Assembly (NCBI GenBank): GCA_022661535.1
Contig: JAKULF010000012.1
Span: 186,001-250,000 of the forward strand
Length of the DNA: 64,000 nucleotides
Reading direction: 5' to 3'
DNA from: Eutypa lata
Lineage: Eukaryota > Ascomycota > Sordariomycetes > Xylariales > Diatrypaceae
Positions 8,556 to 20,165 of this stretch are shown here, piece by piece (position 1 is the stretch's first letter; each line of letters opens with the position of its first letter). The notes beneath the pieces were generated by a model, which was not told the origin of the DNA, did not search any database, and was given only the letters and a program-made list of their open reading frames with translations. The position numbers and the translations under genes were made by a program.

Positions 8556-11288
8556 ATGCCGGGCTTTGCGGATTCCTTTTGGTCGACAGACTATGCCGCA
8601 GGTGAGTGACCACAGCATCATTGTAAAGTAAACATCTGCTTTTCAAGGGATGAAGACTAACCGGGCAACTCTTCTTGTCCAAATCACAGGCCTAGGTGTT
8701 CTATTTACCAAACTCCAGCAAGGAGTCCAAGAGAACCGACAAATTCTAACTATCGCCCGCATGCGCTCCGAAGCCGAAGAAGTCTATGGTCAACGTCTCG
8801 GTGAAGTCGCACCAGCAGCGGATAAGATCACTGGTGGCTTCTCCCGCGACGATGGCGCAAGTGTGAAGAAGGCATACGATGGTATGCGATCAGAGATGGA
8901 GGATGCCGCCAAGAACCACAAGAAGATTGCTCAGAGCATCAGAGATCTAGTCGTGAACCCTTTCTCAAGATGGTGCGACGCCCATGAATCTCGCATCCAA
9001 GACTGCCAGGACGAACTGCAAACTCGTATCAAATCCCACGATCGTCAGGCCGAAGTCGTCAAGAAGTTGCGCAGTAACTACTTCAACAAGTGCCGCCTGG
9101 TAGAGGATCTCGAAGAGGAGAATCAACTGGCATTCCAAGACCCCGAGACGAGCCCGAAGCAGAACCAGAACATTCCCGAAATTAAGGTCGTGCCCAACAA
9201 GGACGAGGAGGAGGATGAGGTCTTTGAGATCGGAGATGAGACATACCACCTGGAAGAAGTAAAGAAGAGGTTATCCCATATGTTGGATACCATTAAGATG
9301 GGCGAAACTAAGGTCCCCATTCTGGGAACTTACCTCAACACCTCGGCTGGTTCTGACATTGTCGAGTACTTGCAATTACACATGGGCTCTACTAGTGTCA
9401 GCTACGCCGAGCGCATTGGCCAAGATCTTGTTACGAACGGGTTCTTGCGCTTGGTTGGTAATGTCGGGAACAACTTCGCAAACAGCTCCAAGCTCTTCTA
9501 CCAGTGGCGCCCGAAGGCCTTCCAACTTGGGGGTGTACCCGAGAAGAAGGCTCCCATCTCCAGGACCTTCTCCCTCCCTACATCGCCTGACAGCGCCTCC
9601 GATTCTCCCGTGGTCGGCACTGTGAGCGAATATCTTCAAGGTTGGAACGTGCTCAGCAACGCGCACCCTAACGAGACCGCACCTGAGCGCCTGCGACGTG
9701 AAGCGAAAGAATCTGACGAGAAGTACAAGGCATCTGTCCGAAAGCTTGATGAAATGCGTTGCGAGCTCGAGGAGGCCATTTTTGTACATCTCAAGTTCCT
9801 GGAACGTTGCGAGCTGGACAGACTGAAGGCGATCAAGACAGTTATTCTTGATTTTTCGGGCACTATTGGCAACGTGATCCCCAGCCTGCAATCTGCAGTA
9901 GATCGCATGGTTTTATACCAAGAAACAGTTCAACCCGTTGGGGATCTTCGGTATCTCTTAGAGAACTACCGGACTGGCCGGTTTACCCCCAAGGTCATTA
10001 CGTACGAGAACTACTACAACAATATTGAGGAGCAAACGTTCGGAGTGGACTTGGAGGCTCGTGCCCGGGCAGATAGGAAGCGCGTGCCAGCTATCATCAC
10101 GGCTATTTTAACGTACCTGGACGAACATTACCCTGACTTGGAAGGCGACGAAGCTAGAAGAGGAGTGTGGCTAACGGAGGTGCCGCTTGGTCAAGCTCAC
10201 AAGTTAAGAACTACTATCAACAGTGGCATTCCACCCGCCCAAGCGTTGACCGATTTTGACGTTCCTACGGTTGCACACCTACTGAAACTCTACCTCCTAG
10301 AGCTTCCTGGTATGTTTTGCACAATAGCCCTCCTAAAATAATAGCACGCCTGCTAACAAGAATGACAGACTCGCTGGTTTCCTCCCACGTCTATGAGATC
10401 ATCAAGACCATCTACTCCACCCCGACAGCAGATAATACTGAAGATGCTCGTGTCCCTGTTTTGCAGCAGACCCTCTCCCAACTCCGCCTTGCTAACATCG
10501 CTACTCTCGATGCTTGCATGAACCATTTTACGAGGCTGATAGAGCTCACTTCGGCCGACGAGCAGTATATCCAGGAGCTCGCAACCTCTCTAGCACCATG
10601 CATATTACGACCACGGGCCGAAACTTCGCTAACCATGGAGGAGAAACATGCTTACCGCTTAGTACGAGACTTGTTCGCACATAAGTCCGCCATCTTCAGC
10701 GAGCTCAAGCGCATGTCCAGTCTTTCGCACTCGGTCTCGATCACCAGCAACAACCGCCCTAGAGCCATCAGCACAGATGAATCGAATAGGAGGGCTCACA
10801 TGGAGGAGCGCCAGCGAGCTCTGTTAGAGAAAGCCGGAGGACGGGGACGCGCCACGAGCCCAGCACCCAGCCCGCGGGGCCACAGGAGGGACAGGAGTAC
10901 CGGGGGCCCCGAGACCAGGTTCCCGATACAAACCAGCCCCACGACTCCCCACGAGCGCCATCGAAGCAGCCTGGGGAGCCAGCTGAACAACAACAGGCAG
11001 AGTCTCGAAGTCCCCGACGGATCGGGTACGCCACCATCCGAGGCGCCGAACGGACTGGCGAACGGCGACGGCCACTACAAAGTCGTCGACGGGGAAGGGC
11101 TCGAGAAGCGGAACAGCCTGGGACGAAGCGGGGCTCGGTTTGTAGGCGGACGCCGGGTCACGGTCGGTTCCAACACCTCCGGTGGCGGTACGCCGACCTC
11201 GGGCACCCCGACCTCGTCGACGAAAACGACGGCCGACGGGACCCCGGATAGGGGTGTGACCCTCGTAGATGCGCCGATGGACGACTAG
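8556..11288 (+). CDS. RGD2: RGD2-type Rho GTPase-activating protein (F-BAR, DEP, RhoGAP)
   Basis: The exons are 8556..8601, 8648..10309 and 10369..11288, giving 875 residues. Rgd2-type proteins bind curved plasma membrane and regulate Rho/Cdc42 GTPases in polarity and cell-wall integrity. The N-terminus MPGFADSFWS starts an F-BAR module (about 1-210). A DEP domain follows (about 230-315, GTYLNTSAGSDIVEYL). A second helical F-BAR part lies at about 360-460 and a RhoGAP domain from about 485 (TFGVDLEARARADRKRVP) to 690. The tail is disordered, rich in Ser, Arg, Gly and Thr. At the place where RhoGAP domains normally have Gly-x-aromatic-Arg, this protein reads GVWL (Leu524), so the arginine finger appears to be missing. 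The start is supported by the conserved WSTDYAAG junction across the first intron. Confidence 0.9.
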
Positions 11289-12589
11289 TACTAGAACGTT
11301 GGCTAAGTACTTCAGTCATCTTTTGGTGGTGACTTTTACTTCTTCTACTATCTATATGAGGAACTGAGAGAACGATACAATACATACAATCGGACGGACG
11401 GACATAACGAACGGGCCGAGGGAAGAAGAAGAAAAAAGGGAGGATACGGATATATGCATACATGGTCAGAGCGTTTTATACGTCACATCATATCACATAT
11501 TGATGACAGCAGGTTGACGTTTTCTGATCTTTCCATGGTGATAGGGAGGGAGGCAGGGAGGGAGGGGGATTATTAGGTAGTATGAGAGAAGATGAGAGCG
11601 AGGGAGAGAGAGCAAGCTTCGGAATATTTTCCTATGTTGTTTTGTGTGTGTATGCGCGTGTGTATGTGAATTGATGATTCCCCGGGAGTGGAAACGATTT
11701 TCTCTTAGCCTGTGATTTGTACACACAAGCCTGTACGCTTTATGAGTTAACGGGGGCCCATTGGGGTAGCGGTTTTATTTTTATTTTTATTCACTTCTTC
11801 TTGATCGTACTTTTTCTTCGACTTGTTTTGTTTTGCTGTCCGTGGAAGGAGAGGAAGGGGTGGAGGAGAGAGGGTGTGTGCGTGTGTGTGTGTGTACGTG
11901 TGTATGTATGTAGCTGCAGCATAATCTACGAGATATGGCATGGGAAAAGAAAAAGGAACACATTTTAACCATCTTACAAATCGTTGTACGAAGCTCCTGA
12001 TGTTGGCAAGTGTGTATCTTCTGGAATGAAGTCGTCATGACACGATACTGTTCCTGGTAATCCTTTAGATGCTGTACCATACATAGCAAATAGTATAGCA
12101 TACATACGACTTTCTCCCCCGTTGCTATATTAAACTAGATAGATCAATACCCTAAGTTAGAGGGACCAACCGAGGTAAGAATCGTAGGATGGATCTTCTA
12201 CGTCCCTCACGTTAATTATAAAGCACCATTTCGCTTCAGCGTGGTTTTGTTATCGCAGGAGTCGAAAAGTTAATAAAGAGTGAGCCTGTTGTCAAGATAG
12301 GATATCACGAAGTACATAGAGACCAGGTCAGGGGGTAGGTAATCGAAGGGCATAAAACGAGAAGTATCTGCTCTTCTTTCTTAACGACCCCCCTTCCTCA
12401 ACCCCTTCCCCAAATTACTTGTATGGCAAATACCTTGCTAGGCTAGTATAGGTAATAACCATTTGTGTAGTTCGATAGCACTATCGCCTCTTACTGTAAT
12501 CACGTATCGTCAAGCTAGTAATATACAACGCATAGCTGTCACTGGTGTTGATACTTCGTGGTTTCTATTCTATTTTAGTTTGGGGGAGG
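11289..12589. other. Spacer between convergent RhoGAP and AP-3 delta genes
   Basis: This is 3' flanking DNA on both sides. It has purine-rich GGGAGG tracts at about 11540-11610 and a (GT)n tract at about 11874-11900. No gene is recognised. Confidence 0.6.
11868..11912. repeat. (GT)n dinucleotide microsatellite
   Basis: A GTGTGTGC(GT)n tract is interrupted by GTAC and followed by GTATGTATGTAG. It lies in non-coding DNA. Confidence 0.85.
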
Positions 12590-15500
12590 CTACGATCCCG
12601 CTTCAGCCGCTTCTTGAATCTCAACAGGCCTAGCTTTCTTCTTCTTCTTAGGCTTCACCACCGCATCTGGGTTCGCAACTGGTGTGTCGTTGGCGGGACC
12701 ATCTCCTTCTCCTCCTTCACCGTTGTCTATAGTCGCCATCTTCTTTTTCTTCTTCCGGACCTTGGCCCCGGTATCGTCTTCAACGGGCTTTGCCTTCTTG
12801 GTTTTCTTCTTCCTGACTACAGTGCCGGCCGCGTCCACACCCTGAGCAACCTGTATCCGCTCATTGGCGCGTTGCATTTCCAGCCGTAGCCTCTCTACCT
12901 CCTTCATTGCACGTGCCATTTCGGCCTCCTCGCGTTGCTGTGCTTCAGGGTCGTAGCCGTGAGTATTCGAATCGCCATCTAAGCTAAGTGTTCCGATATT
13001 CGTGGAGTCAACTCCTAGGATCTTCCTGTTGCGAGCTTTGGCAATGCTATCTGAATTGTTCTCGGAATCATAGTTCCTCGGGGTGGAGCGTCCACTACCA
13101 CCAAGATTCTCGTCGGCAGCAATTACGATCTTTTGTTTTGGTTTCTGGCGGACAGGTTTTGATGGCCTTGTGTTGGTATTCTGGGCTACATGTAGCTTGT
13201 CCAGGTCAAGCTCCATGATGGGGATGGAATCAACGTCTAAGTCAGGACCGTTCGAACTCTGAAGGATATTATGTATTGGCGTTGTTGACCTTGTAAGAGA
13301 AGTGGTTTCTTGTATATAGAATGGATCATCCCGATTCTTCTCACGACGCTCCGCCTTCCGTCTTGCTAAGATGTCGGCATCTAAGTACGCATCCTCTGTA
13401 GGCTGCTGGTAGGAGCTGACAGCTTCGTCATGTCCATCGCGTCCGTCGCGTCCATCTGTCAACCGATGGATGGCTGGCTCTGATGCTATGCTAATCGGTG
13501 GGGGTCGCTGGCGATAGTAGGTCTCAAACTCGTCCGTCTCATCAGCTGGGATCGATATGGAGTCGGAAGATGCTAATAGATTGCTAAGGTTAGGATTGAT
13601 CGGTTCGTCCAAATCCAAGCCTTCCGGTAAGGGTACATTCTTCTGGGCCCCGGTAGCTACTGAATTCAACTCCCATCCTGCGAAAAGGGATGGAATCGCT
13701 TGTGTGAGAAGTAAGGGTGCATCTTGAGCAGCAGTCTCTGATGAGGCGTCCTGTCCAGTGGCTGCCTCTGCGGTGAGTTTAAGCAGTTCCGTGAATTCAA
13801 CAGCTCGCTCCTGAACCTCAAGGTTGGGATGTTGAGTCAGGTCTTCAAACGTATGGATCAGGCGGGCCATGAGAAGAAGTGTCGTCGATTTGCGCTCTGG
13901 TGTCCACAAGCTGAGATCGTCACCTACGACGAAAGAGAATACCTTAGTAGCGGCCTGGACACAGGCGGCGAGAGCTTCCGTAGAAGTCGTTCGTGGGATT
14001 AACTGTAGGAGAGTACCAAGGGCGTCTTCCGCAGAAGAGAGTTCGGAAGCAAATTCACCAATGACCCAAGCGATAGGCCTGAGCGCCCCGGAAACAATGA
14101 GATGACCAGCCGGAACCTCTCTACTAAACTGAGAGATCATTAATTCTGCTGCTTCAACACATGCAGCACGAAGGGCTTGGACCTTGACACAAATGTTTCG
14201 CAGCTCGTTTCCGATATCCTCTGACACGTCCTGGCCGTTGGATCTCCCCGTTGCCATATATCCACTGATATCCACTGAACGTGGTAACGGCGCACTTCTG
14301 ACAAGTTGTGTTAAGACATCGATATACCAATCAAAGTCAGCCAGATTGGCGTAGTTATTTTGTGAGCACATATTTAGTATCCTACTGATCACGTCGATCC
14401 TGTAATCATCAGGTAGTGGATGTGCCTGATCCGCCTCCACTGGGGATGGATTCGCGTCTTCGTTATCGGAGTCGCCTTGGTCAGATCCTTGGAACCCCCC
14501 AGCAATGTTCTTGCCCTCTGGAGAGGGGAGTTTAAGTTGCCTCATCAGTCGACTAACGATGGATATTAAATTATCACTACTGACCATCCCTTGGACGAGG
14601 TCAAGGGCTTTTATCCGGATAGAGATGTCTGCGCTATCGATGCATTCTAGAATTACGTCTTCTTGCTGAGCTACAAGCCAAGAATGAGTAACGACGATTC
14701 TGTTGAATGCAAGAAGCGCCACGTATTTTACTGGCGTACGTATTAGCAATGGGATAGCTATCACATATATATGGTAGAAACTTACGGTTGGGATCTCCAT
14801 CTACCATGATCATACTACGGAGTTTGCTGACACAGAGGGATGCAATCTCCTCTCTCCCATCGGCATCATCACCGCTCCCTAAGATACCGCCTTGGATGAT
14901 ACCATTGATACACTCGTATAGCAAGGACATAGCCGGCGTTGTCTGGATGATCTCGGTGAGGGGGGGAAGTAGTTTTCGAACAAGCCGGGGCTCGAGGGGG
15001 GTTAACGTGGCAAACTAAACAGCTTCAGTTAGCTACACATATATACGAACGGAGGAAGGTACCTTTTTCCCATACCAATTTAATTAGTTTGATGGCCATC
15101 CAGTTGTTTCCGCTATCGACCAGTAGCTCGAAAAGTCTAGGTGCTAAAGGGAGAAAGTCATGAGGCCTACGCCAACCCAACTCGCAGATCACATTGACAA
15201 TAGCAGCAGTGACACTTGAGTCTTCCGATTTGTCCATCAACCGCTCTTTTATCTTGGGCCAAGCTGCGCGTAAAGTCTCGGGATAGACCAGAGACAGCCT
15301 GTACAATGTGACAATAGTCTTTTTGCGAATGGCTGGGTGAGTATGGTTAAGGCGCGGCAGGAGATCGGGTAGGACGGATAGGGCGAGCGACGGGGTGATG
15401 ACGTGCGGTAGAGTAATTATAGGCAAAGGAATGACAGTCGTCGAAGCCGCAACCAAGTCCTTTCCACACGATCTTAGCATAGGCACAATACATAGATAGG

Positions 15501-16028
15501 CATAGAGGTGTTACGGAGGGCCTACCTTCTTCAGGAGGTTTGTTGCCAACATGAGGACCTCAGTGTCAGGGCGGAAGCTTTGAATAGCACCAAGATAGCC
15601 GACTCGTTTTTGGTGATACTTCGGGGAAGCCATAACTTCGAGGACGTTGAAAGCGGCCCATGACATATCGTGACCGAACATTTCGAGATATATTAATTTC
15701 AGCAAGGCAGTAGCCTTGACATCTACAACCAACAACTTCTTGTTAGCACCGAAGCTCGCCTCTCCTATTTAGGAATACGGAAAGGGGGAAGAGAGGGGGA
15801 TCTGACCTAAGTCCTGGGTGCGCACTTCGGCACGACATTCTTTCAGACAGTTCTGAATGTACTCTTTCTCGTGGCCCTTGTTATTCCTCAGACCTCTAAT
15901 GAGGTCATATAACGATTTCTCGAACCTATAGCTATCGTTAGTAGGCAGCGACAAAACACCATTATCACAGTTACTATGCGTGCTCTTCCTACATGCACGA
16001 CAGCTAGAAAACGGAACCGGACGTACAT
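12590..16028 (-). CDS. APL5: AP-3 complex subunit delta (delta-adaptin)
   Basis: There are six exons on the minus strand: 16027..16028, 15807..15925, 15526..15722, 15076..15459, 14786..15014 and 12590..14730, giving 1023 residues. Delta-adaptin is a large subunit of AP-3, which sorts cargo from the late Golgi to the vacuole. The N-terminus FEKSLYDLIRGLRNNKGHEK and the block LLKLIYLEMFGHDMSW are diagnostic. A HEAT-like adaptin trunk covers about 1-560. The C-terminal hinge and ear are low-complexity, with a coiled coil (AEMARAMKEVERLRLEMQ) and several Lys-only clusters. The first exon holds only AT of the initiator codon; the G comes from the next exon, because the intron splits the ATG. Every junction keeps frame. 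One donor is the weaker GTCAGA. The identification is secure; the first exon rests on splice logic. Confidence 0.92.
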
Positions 16029-17766
16029 GGTGGGCCAGCACTCGGACGGCACACTTCAACGTGGCGCCGACTCAATCTATAGGAGGGGAGAGGGACATGC
16101 GAGGACGAGGAGGACGAGTTGCTATGTGGTGTATACGCGGAGTTGTCGTGTTCGGGATCGGACCTTAAAATGCAGCATGTCGACGGGCACAGCGCAGCGG
16201 TGAATCATTAAAGAGCGAGGAGCTAGACCATCGTGGGTCTATCTAAGAATTTCAAGTGCTTTCTTTCATTAGGCAAGGCAGGTAGGTAGGATATAACATC
16301 CATACACCCTATGTAACTATGTGTATAGGTATAGTTGAGTAGTATATCCGACCCCTCGAAATTGCATGATAGCCTTCAAGTAGCTTGAGGTCAATAGCCT
16401 GCAGTTAATGTAGTGGAGTGCACGACGTAACTAATCCTTATCGGAACCTTATCAGCCAGCCAGCCCGTGCTGGTTACCTAAGTGTTAGGCACCTAACTAC
16501 AGTGCTAGAGGGCTCTTACGGAACGTCTAAAGTTAAAGCTTCCATTGAATATAAATAAATAATACTCATCCCATCTACAAATTGCATTTCTATAACCAGT
16601 CACCAGTCTATTAAGTACTTCTGTAGTCATTTCGTTTTCGTTGAGGGTCGGGATATATGTACACATAGTGGTACTCGACATAACCACCTATTGGTGATTC
16701 AAGAGTGAACACTTCTTCAATAGGTACCTTGTCTTGCAGAGTAGTAAAGTTAAGTGGCTTCGAGACTTGAGTATTCAATAAACACCTATAGTTAATAGAC
16801 ATTAATTTGCAACACCCTTGGTTTATACATATTAGTTTTTCACTTCGTATCCGGTCAGCCTGGCAGTTGCCTCGGCTACTATGAATTCCAGGTTGGCATT
16901 TTTAACTATTGCTATCGCGAGACAAAATGCCGGAAATAGCCACGAACTAACTAACGGCAGTCATATGCAGAAGTTTCTGGCTGTCAGGCTGTGTCCAACG
17001 AAGGCGACGCTTTATTTCAGTGGGGGCTAGTTAGTTAACGTTAACGTTAGGTGATGCTCAGCCACATTTTCGTACCATGACCACTTGGTTTGTTTTACTG
17101 AAAACCTGTCAAGCTGTCAAAGCTGAGGACGCCCGGCGCCATTTTCATAATTGTGTGTGACTGGTTGGTCAAATATTCGGGCCCCCGGATGAGCATCTTT
17201 CCAGCTTAGCAGCTTAGCCATCGCCACTTTGAGGCGCTGCACCCACCCAACTACGCAATGACTGTAGTCACGGTGGGTTCAGCTCTTCTCGGTCACCCAA
17301 CCACTCGTACACTTTCGTGGGTAGCCTACCCTTCGTGCATATGTTTCTATTCATGGAAGACGAATCAGGAGACAGATGATGCCACACCACAGGTTCCCTC
17401 CTACCACCCAACTCCAGATGGGCGAGATCCTCGGAATGCCGGAGGCCATTCAGCCATCCTGACATACGTAAGAATTAGACTAAGGGCTCTCCCAGCCTTT
17501 CGTATTGATATATAAGAGATCAAGATGCCTGGTTCTCTTGGGACATATTCTAGACGGTCATTGTACTATCAGCTCTATTATACTGTCTATCAATAAAGAC
17601 ATCAAATAACTCACATTTCTTACTGTCGATATAAAGGACTTATAGGATTCACATCCACATCTAAAATCCAGACTTTTTTTCAACCTACAAGTTTACCTAC
17701 ACACTTGGCTCATATCGCCGGAAACTCATACACATTCGCATACACATATACCTACACATCACAAAC
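16029..17766. other. 1.7-kb spacer upstream of AP-3 delta and a small secreted protein
   Basis: This is a divergent promoter region. It contains GGTAGGTAGG at about 16281-16290 and GTTAACGTTAACG at about 17034-17047. No gene is supported. Confidence 0.6.
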
Positions 17767-18120
17767 ATGAAGGTCGCCGCTGCATTCGCTCTTCTGGCAG
17801 CTGCCTCTGCCAATGTCATCCCCCAGCCATCAGGCACCGCCCCACTGTACCCGTTAACTGCCGTCACAACCATCGGTGCTCCATCAGGGACGGGTTACTA
17901 CTACAGCGTTCCAACATCGTATCCCACAAACGGAGGCACTGGTACGGGTTCATTCCCGGCTCCCACCAACGGTACGACGGTCCCACAACCTACAGGTGGA
18001 GCGACTCCACCTCCGCCTCCGTCTCCGTCAACGACGGCGCCTCCCATTAGCGGCGCCTCGAGGAACGGTGTCGGCTTCTTAGCACTGGCTGGTGTTGCTG
18101 CTGCCTACATCATGTCATAA
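17767..18120 (+). CDS. Small secreted Pro/Thr/Gly-rich protein, probably GPI-anchored
   Basis: This single exon encodes 117 residues. A cleavable signal peptide is clear (MKVAAAFALLAAASANV, about 1-16). The middle is low-complexity, rich in Pro, Thr, Ser, Gly and Tyr, with PPPPPSPS and one N-glycosylation sequon (NGT). The end has a small-residue stretch (GASRNG) followed by a hydrophobic tail (VGFLALAGVAAAYIMS), the usual layout for GPI attachment. It is probably a cell-wall or plasma-membrane surface protein. No catalytic domain is visible and I do not recognise a named family. The start context CAAACATGA is good. Confidence 0.75.
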   Translation: MKVAAAFALLAAASANVIPQPSGTAPLYPLTAVTTIGAPSGTGYYYSVPTSYPTNGGTGTGSFPAPTNGTTVPQPTGGATPPPPPSPSTTAPPISGASRNGVGFLALAGVAAAYIMS

Positions 18121-18991
18121 TTATACACTTCAAAATTATAGAGAAATGACTTTGCATACACCTTGGCGTTAAAGGATTGGAATTTATACGGGGGAGGCAG
18201 CATTCATACCTCGGCGTGATGATCTTCGGATAGAATAGACCACACAGACTGAGAGGGAAGACGCTGAACGGCATCACTGCAGACATGCATGCATACTATA
18301 ACTATATTACAATAATCTAATGTCAAATACTAATAATGATCGAACAACGATCTATTATTCAAACAAAACAACTATTAAGCTACGCTGTGCACTACGTGAT
18401 ATATGAACAGATCTTAGCTACATCGTAATCGACCCGTATTCCGGGATTTAACAATATATATGACCATATCTTTGATATCCCACGGCGTTCAAACAATATC
18501 GCAACCCCCGATTGCAACACAAATTGACTCCACACCCTTCCTCCGTTCTTCCAAGACACACTATTCGGGGTTTGAGCTACCCGGGACTCCAACGGATCCG
18601 GTTCTCGAAGTGTGGTTAGTCGACGATGGCGTGCTCGGGGTTTGCCATTTTAGTTGGATGGTGAAAAGACGCAGCAGAAGGCGAACCCCTCACCGTCTCG
18701 GGCTGTGATGTCTATCCCTATTGCGTCATGCGCCGTATAAGTGCACTCGATTTTATAGTGCCAGTGTGTTTGGTGTATGAATGCGAAGGTGTGAAGATAT
18801 ATGTACATATATAAGATCCCAGTCGCTATGCCTCGTAGATCGTGATAGAACGCCCCTTGTAGACAGACCATATTACAATAAAATTGAAACCAAGCCCACC
18901 AAACCTTTCAATTTACTCTGGAGAGAGACCTTACACAAATTATTCAATAATAAAAAAAGCGCAATTAACTACCACCACCATCATCGCCATC
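18121..18991. other. Spacer, nothing recognised
   Basis: This contains the 3' flank of the small secreted protein and the promoter of the carbonic anhydrase. No gene or strong repeat was seen. Confidence 0.55.
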
Positions 18992-19730
18992 ATGGCTGAA
19001 TCCGAAATCCAGAAGAACATCCGCGAAAAGAACGCCGAGTACGCGAGCACCTTCACGCAAGGCGACCTGGCGCTTCCCCCTGCGAAGAAATATCTCGTGT
19101 GTACGTACATCATTGCTTACATTCACGTACCTATATTCAATTCAGGATATGCAACTTCGTCGCAACCCATCCCAGTTCATCCCCTTTCATACCCTCTCCC
19201 TCCCTCCCTCCCTACCTACCTACCAGCCTATCACCTTGCCTATATACCTACCTACCTTAGCCACCCAACCCAGCAGCATCCGCTCAATCAACAACTAACC
19301 ACCTCCCCACCCCCCTACAAAAGTAACCTGCATGGACGCGCGCATCGACCCGGCCTCCGCCCTGGGGATCGCCCTCGGGGACGCGCACGTGGTGCGGAAC
19401 GCGGGGGCATCCGCGCGCGACGCCCTGCGCTCGCTGGTCGTCAGCCAGCAGCTGCTGGGGACGCGGGAGATCGCGCTGGTCAAGCACACGGGGTGCGGGA
19501 TGCTGACGTTCACGAACGACGACGCGCGCAAGCTGGTGGCGGAGAACCTGGGGCCCTCCGCCGCGGCAGCGGTGGGTGAGATACAGGACTTCCTGCCGTT
19601 CGGGGACCTCGAGGCCGAGGTCAGGAGGGACGTCGAGTTCTTGGTCGCTTCGCCGCTCATCCCCGAGTATGTCGTGCTTAGTGGGTGGGTTTATGAGGTG
19701 GAGACGGGGAAGGTGAGGAGGGTTGTGTGA
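18992..19730 (+). CDS. Beta-class carbonic anhydrase, short form
   Basis: The exons are 18992..19100 and 19324..19730, giving 171 residues. The enzyme interconverts CO2 and bicarbonate. The zinc and catalytic residues are complete: TCMDARID supplies Cys39 with the Asp41-Arg43 dyad, and HTGCGM supplies His91 and Cys94. The protein is short, as in the small fungal clade of beta-carbonic anhydrases, and has no targeting peptide, so it is probably cytosolic. The junction GTGT|GTACGT to AAAAG|TAACC restores the conserved LTCMDAR stretch. The 223-base intron is unusually long here and is filled with CCCT and TACC repeats. The second exon has much higher GC content than its surroundings. Confidence 0.9.
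19196..19260. repeat. CCCT/TACC pyrimidine repeats inside the carbonic anhydrase intron
   Basis: CTCC units run into CTAC units, with a second TACC cluster at about 19247-19258. The repeat lies entirely in the intron and shares the TACCTA word found elsewhere. Confidence 0.8.
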
Positions 19731-20165
19731 GTCAGGTGGGGGGTTTTTTATTTTAATTTTATTGTGTTGGTTGGTGTTGGGATGGGAGTGATGAGATTGG
19801 TGGTAACGGCGTGTGAGCGAGTGGGAGATGGCGTTGGTGAGGTCGCTAGACGGGTTCTTCAATGTTCATTTGACTTATACGGTTTGGAAAGGGGTTGAAT
19901 ATTGTTAGGGATGCCGTAGCTTAGCAATGCGAAGATTGACCTGGACTTCTATGATTATATGGCATACAGATTACAATCGAGACCAAACTTGGGTATTCGA
20001 CTGTCCGATAGCGCTGCTCTAAATACCATTTTCCTTTGATTTTTGCTAGACGACACGAAATAGGTAAGGTCCATCATGACAACATATTCACTTTTAGTGT
20101 ACACAACCAGCCAGAGCCTCCCATTAATGATACAACAACGTATACTGCTGTCCGATTCGAAAACC
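19731..20165. other. Spacer between convergent genes
   Basis: This is the 3' flank of the carbonic anhydrase and the PTH11-like gene. It starts with a TG-rich tract. Nothing else is recognised. Confidence 0.55.
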
